Source: Lewinellaceae bacterium (lineage in GTDB: Bacteria; Bacteroidota; Bacteroidia; Chitinophagales; Saprospiraceae). Taken from it: a stretch of DNA of 64,000 nt. The position numbers and the translations under genes are program-made. The stretch is taken from contig JACJXX010000002.1 in assembly GCA_020636435.1 (NCBI GenBank), forward strand, positions 3,224,001 through 3,288,000. Direction: 5' to 3'. The notes beneath the pieces were generated by a model. It saw only the letters and a list, made by a program, of their open reading frames with translations, was not told the DNA's origin and made no database searches. The stretch's first letter is position 1; every line of letters begins with the position of its first letter. This document shows, piece by piece, positions 61,288 through 64,000 of this stretch.

Positions 61288-61578
61288 ATGAAACGGTTGA
61301 AAATCGAAGCCTGGGTAGCATTGGTTACGTCCATTCTGGGTGTGGCGGCTCCAAAGATTTGTTGCTGGGCGACAGCACTGGCTGCAATCAGCGGGTGTGT
61401 AAGCTATCTTGCATGGGTTTATCCAATGCGCCCTTATCTTTTTGCCATTGCGCTCATTTCCTTGGGCTTCAGCTTTTACAGAGCCTACAGGCCCACACCG
61501 GAAAAGGCAAGCGTCTGTCCGGGTTGTAAAATGGGTAGTGCAATTTTTTCCAGTCAAAACTTTGGGTTTGGACAGTAG
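61288..61578 (+). CDS. Small MerT-like membrane protein
   Basis: 96 aa with two or three membrane helices (EAWVALVTSILGVAAPKICC, WATALAAISGCVSYLAWVYP, PYLFAIALISLGFSFYRAY). The CC pair at the first helix end and a further Cys pair in CPGCKMG resemble MerT/MerC-type mercury carriers. It is probably a second Hg(II) import or transfer protein in this cluster. Confidence 0.75.
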   Translation: MKRLKIEAWVALVTSILGVAAPKICCWATALAAISGCVSYLAWVYPMRPYLFAIALISLGFSFYRAYRPTPEKASVCPGCKMGSAIFSSQNFGFGQ

Positions 61579-61660
61579 CAATCATTTTGCTGGCTTTATT
61601 CGCCATTCCCCTTATTTAATTACACAACCAATGAAGTTATCATTTTTAAGTACAAAAGAC

Positions 61661-62302
61661 ATGAAAAAGCGTATCGTCAACGTGCTGATGCTCCTGGCAA
61701 CGACAAGCGCCTTCAGCCAGAAAACTATCGAGTTCACCGTCGAAGGCATGAGCTGTGAAACCTGCGCCGAAACGGCAACCAAGGTGCTGCAATTTGACGG
61801 CGTCATTAGCGCCAGCGTGGATTTTGCTACCAAAAAAGCGACCGTTGTGGCGGAGGAGCGCATAACGGCAGCAGACATCAAAAAAAGAATGTACGAGCAA
61901 TCCAACTTTGAAGCGCTTTTTGCAGGGGAGTCATTGGTGAAGCCCCTGACGGAAACGGAGAAAACAGGGTTGGACATTCAATCCCTGCCGCCGGGCGAAA
62001 AGATTAACTTTAAAAAAGAAGTAGTGCCCGGTAAAATCACTATTTTCGACTTCACGGCGAAGTGGTGCGGCCCTTGCCGGGTCTATACTCCCAAAGTGGA
62101 GCAGCTGTTGCTGAAATACCCGAACCTCGCCGTCCGGGAAGCGGACATCCTCGAATGGGATTCGGATTTGGGGAAACAACTGACGAGCGAGCATCAAATG
62201 CCTTCTCTGCCCTTCACCCTGATTTTTGATGACCGGGGCAAACTACTTGGAAAGGTCATTGGCAACAGCATCGAGGAGGTAGAAGCCATTATTTCAAAAT
62301 AA
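61661..62302 (+). CDS. HMA-thioredoxin fusion protein, exported
   Basis: 213 aa. Signal peptide (MKKRIVNVLMLLATTSAFS), an HMA domain with GMSCETCAETATKVL (about 25-90) and a thioredoxin domain with the active site AKWCGPCRVY (about 130-140) and cis-Pro (LPFTLIF). Periplasmic. It may keep metal-binding cysteines reduced or move mercury between thiols. ATG 61631 is possible but would put ten polar residues before the signal peptide. Confidence 0.82.
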   Translation: MKKRIVNVLMLLATTSAFSQKTIEFTVEGMSCETCAETATKVLQFDGVISASVDFATKKATVVAEERITAADIKKRMYEQSNFEALFAGESLVKPLTETEKTGLDIQSLPPGEKINFKKEVVPGKITIFDFTAKWCGPCRVYTPKVEQLLLKYPNLAVREADILEWDSDLGKQLTSEHQMPSLPFTLIFDDRGKLLGKVIGNSIEEVEAIISK

Positions 62303-62312
62303 ATTCAGCAGC

Positions 62313-63401
62313 ATGAATATGTTGAAAGTAACCAGGATTTTTTTGACTGCCTGCCTGCCTTTTGCAGCAGCTACGCATGTTGCCGGTCAAGCTTGCCCGG
62401 CTTGCAGCAACCCCGCCCTGCAAAGCAGCGAAAAACTGGAAGCCGGGCTGGACACGCTCTATTCAGGCGTTCTCCGGGCGACGCTCAACCTGACCAACGG
62501 GTTTGATTACAAGGGAGGCCATCCCAATTTTAAAGGATTGTCACCGGAAGGCGAGGTCAGTGTCGTCCCGCTCCATAACCACCTTGTTGAACTGGACTTT
62601 TTGCGTACGGAACTGTCGCTCGAATATACGTTCAAAAAGAACTGGTCGGCATGGCTCCGCATTCCCCTCGACGTGAAAATGCAGACCGCCAGCATGGAAT
62701 ACCCTGAGCCGGTCACGCCGCTCGAACAGGAAGCTATCCTGCGCAACCGGGACATCCATCACCGCAATGAAAATTACACAGGCATCACCGATTTGCGGCT
62801 GTTGTTTGCCCACCGCCTCAACGGGTTTCTATTTAAATCCGGGAGGCTCGACTTTGCCCTTGGCTCCTCGCTGCCCACTGGCAAAACGGAAGAAAATCCC
62901 CTCACAGCGGCAGCGGAAGGCGCCAAGCATTTGCACATCCAGTTTGGCACGGGAACATTCGACCCGCTGCTGGAACTGCATTATTCTGCCAGCCTGACCG
63001 GCAGGCTTGCGCTGGCTGTTTTCACCATCAATAAAATCCCGTTTTATGAAAATGGGAAGGGCTACAAAGCTCCCAAAGAAACCACCAGCGGGCTAAGTCT
63101 CGGCTACCGACTGAATGACTGGCTGTCGCCAAGGCTGACTATTGCCAACTTTTCGCAGTCCCATGCAAAATGGGACAGCGTTGACGACCCGAACTCTGGG
63201 CTTATTTCCTACAACTTGACGGCAAATCTTACTTTTTTCCTGAAAAACGGTTTAACTATAAGCCCTAGTTACCGGCTTCCCCTGACGCAAAAAACGCTCG
63301 ATGAACAAGGCGATACCTTCGAATACGGACCTACATTCTTATTAAATGTGTCCAGGCCCTTTTCTTTAATCATAGATTTTCACGCGGAAATGATACCCTA
63401 A
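62313..63401 (+). CDS. Outer-membrane beta-barrel protein of the mercury cluster
   Basis: 362 aa. Signal peptide (MNMLKVTRIFLTACLPFAAA THVAGQ), a Cys pair (CPACSNPA), then alternating hydrophobic/polar strands with aromatic girdles (WSAWLRIPLDVKM, LHIQFGTGTFDPLLELHYSA) and a terminal strand (LIIDFHAEMIP). Probably a porin-like barrel co-transcribed with the mercury genes (10 bp after the previous gene). The substrate is unknown. Confidence 0.75.
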   Translation: MNMLKVTRIFLTACLPFAAATHVAGQACPACSNPALQSSEKLEAGLDTLYSGVLRATLNLTNGFDYKGGHPNFKGLSPEGEVSVVPLHNHLVELDFLRTELSLEYTFKKNWSAWLRIPLDVKMQTASMEYPEPVTPLEQEAILRNRDIHHRNENYTGITDLRLLFAHRLNGFLFKSGRLDFALGSSLPTGKTEENPLTAAAEGAKHLHIQFGTGTFDPLLELHYSASLTGRLALAVFTINKIPFYENGKGYKAPKETTSGLSLGYRLNDWLSPRLTIANFSQSHAKWDSVDDPNSGLISYNLTANLTFFLKNGLTISPSYRLPLTQKTLDEQGDTFEYGPTFLLNVSRPFSLIIDFHAEMIP

Positions 63402-63707
63402 TGTTTGAGCTGACAACCCTTGAAAATATAGGAAATTTTTAAAACAAATTAGGGGTGGTTTTTATCATTGGTAACGATTTTTAAGGGCAATCTAGGTTTA
63501 GAACGAAATAAAAAATCGAAAAACACTCTTGAAAATTGTTAAATTTCCTCAAAAATTGAGCAAATATCATGCAATTGAGCAATGTAATCCGTTTAAACTA
63601 CCCCTAATTTGTTTTAAGTTGCAAAAATATAAATCATTGAAAATCAAAAAAATATCTTATTTTAAAATAAATTGTTTTAGGGTCTGTGATCCGCGTGAAA
63701 ATCTATG
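63371..63707. repeat. Nested inverted duplication at the end of the metal island
   Basis: CATAGATTTTCACGCGG... at 63371-63401 (the end of the upstream gene) is repeated in reverse orientation at 63677-63707 with few mismatches. Inside, AAAACAAATTAGGGGT (about 63440) faces ACCCCTAATTTGTTTT (about 63600). The AT-rich 320 bp between 63402 and 63724 hold no gene. Confidence 0.7.
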
Positions 63708-63724
63708 TTAATAAAATAACCTGC

Positions 63725-64000
63725 ATGGATTCCATCACTCAGGTCGTCCTCGGCGCAGCCGTTGGCGAAGCTGTTTTAGGCAAAAAAATCAGGGGCAAAG
63801 GGGCCATCCTCGGCGCTGCCGTCGCCACCATCCCCGACCTCGATGTGGCGCTTTACCTTTTTTAAGACAAGTTTGAAATGTTGAGCATCCACCGGGGGTA
63901 CAGCCATTCCATTTTGTTCAGCATCATCGGTGCGTTTTTGATTGCCTATATTTTGCAAAGGATAAAATGGACCGACACAGTGGGCTATTGGCGGCGCTGG
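63725..64000 (+). pseudogene. YdjM/DUF457-type hydrolase with in-frame stop, cut by the window end
   Basis: MDSITQVVLGAAVGEAVLGK ... IPDLDVALYLF is followed by TAA (63863-63865) and then, in the same frame, DKFEMLSIHRGYSHSILFSI and more. The parts match the N-terminus of membrane metal-dependent hydrolases with a Tyr codon changed to stop. The gene runs past 64000. It is either a nonsense pseudogene or a sequence error. Confidence 0.7.

Overview
The window looks like chromosomal DNA of a Bacteroidota bacterium, most likely of the Saprospiria/Lewinella type. I base this on several C-terminal type IX secretion (T9SS) sorting domains, -7 boxes of the Bacteroidota type TAnnTTTG, almost no Shine-Dalgarno sequences, a fused CusA-TolC pump and a DUF6660-type cysteine-rich protein. 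No rRNA and no intact tRNA was seen. The exact taxon is inference.

Layout. (1) 1-9775: a minus-strand pair, a 2457-residue secreted protein with eight plastocyanin-like copper domains followed by a CusB-like metal-efflux adaptor, then a PPK2 polyphosphate kinase. (2) 10.2-15.4 kb: the start of an accessory region, with a tyrosine integrase, small unknown genes and many hairpin-forming spacers. (3) 15.1-21.5 kb: a KilA-N gene split by a decayed group II intron. That intron has been invaded by a second group II intron (exactly after the YADD codons of its reverse transcriptase) and by a large serine recombinase element. Joining the predicted exon ends (15331 to 21345) restores the KilA-N reading frame. 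(4) 21.8-33.7 kb: an M15-like membrane protein, an NHL-repeat T9SS protein, a PIN toxin-antitoxin pair, small secreted proteins and lipoproteins, a candidate attenuator RNA, a gene broken by an 82-bp insertion, and a chimeric RHS protein. (5) 33.9-37.8 kb: an unusual tyrosine recombinase-ATPase-membrane fusion with two further genes.

(6) 39.2-44.5 kb is the most interesting part. It is an AT-rich five-gene operon: XRE regulator, Cas4-like PD-(D/E)XK nuclease, long prokaryotic Argonaute with an apparently intact D-E-D-D tetrad, a 154-residue unknown, and an HExxH metalloprotease-like protein. It sits beside dead transposases. I read it as an Argonaute-centred defence system in which a protease may be the effector or the switch.

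(7) 44.6-63.4 kb is a metal-resistance island on the plus strand: DUF6660 protein, CusA-TolC fusion, CusB-like adaptor, PII-like protein, CDF transporter, two T9SS proteins (one an agmatine deiminase), a P1B-4-like ATPase, and a mercury module (ArsR-type regulator, MerT-MerP fusion, MerP-like protein, MerA, CsoR-type regulator, thioredoxin-like protein, small MerT-like protein, HMA-thioredoxin fusion, outer-membrane protein). The window ends in a hydrolase gene with an in-frame stop.

All calls come from reading the sequence and from memory of protein families. No database search was run. Domain positions are approximate.
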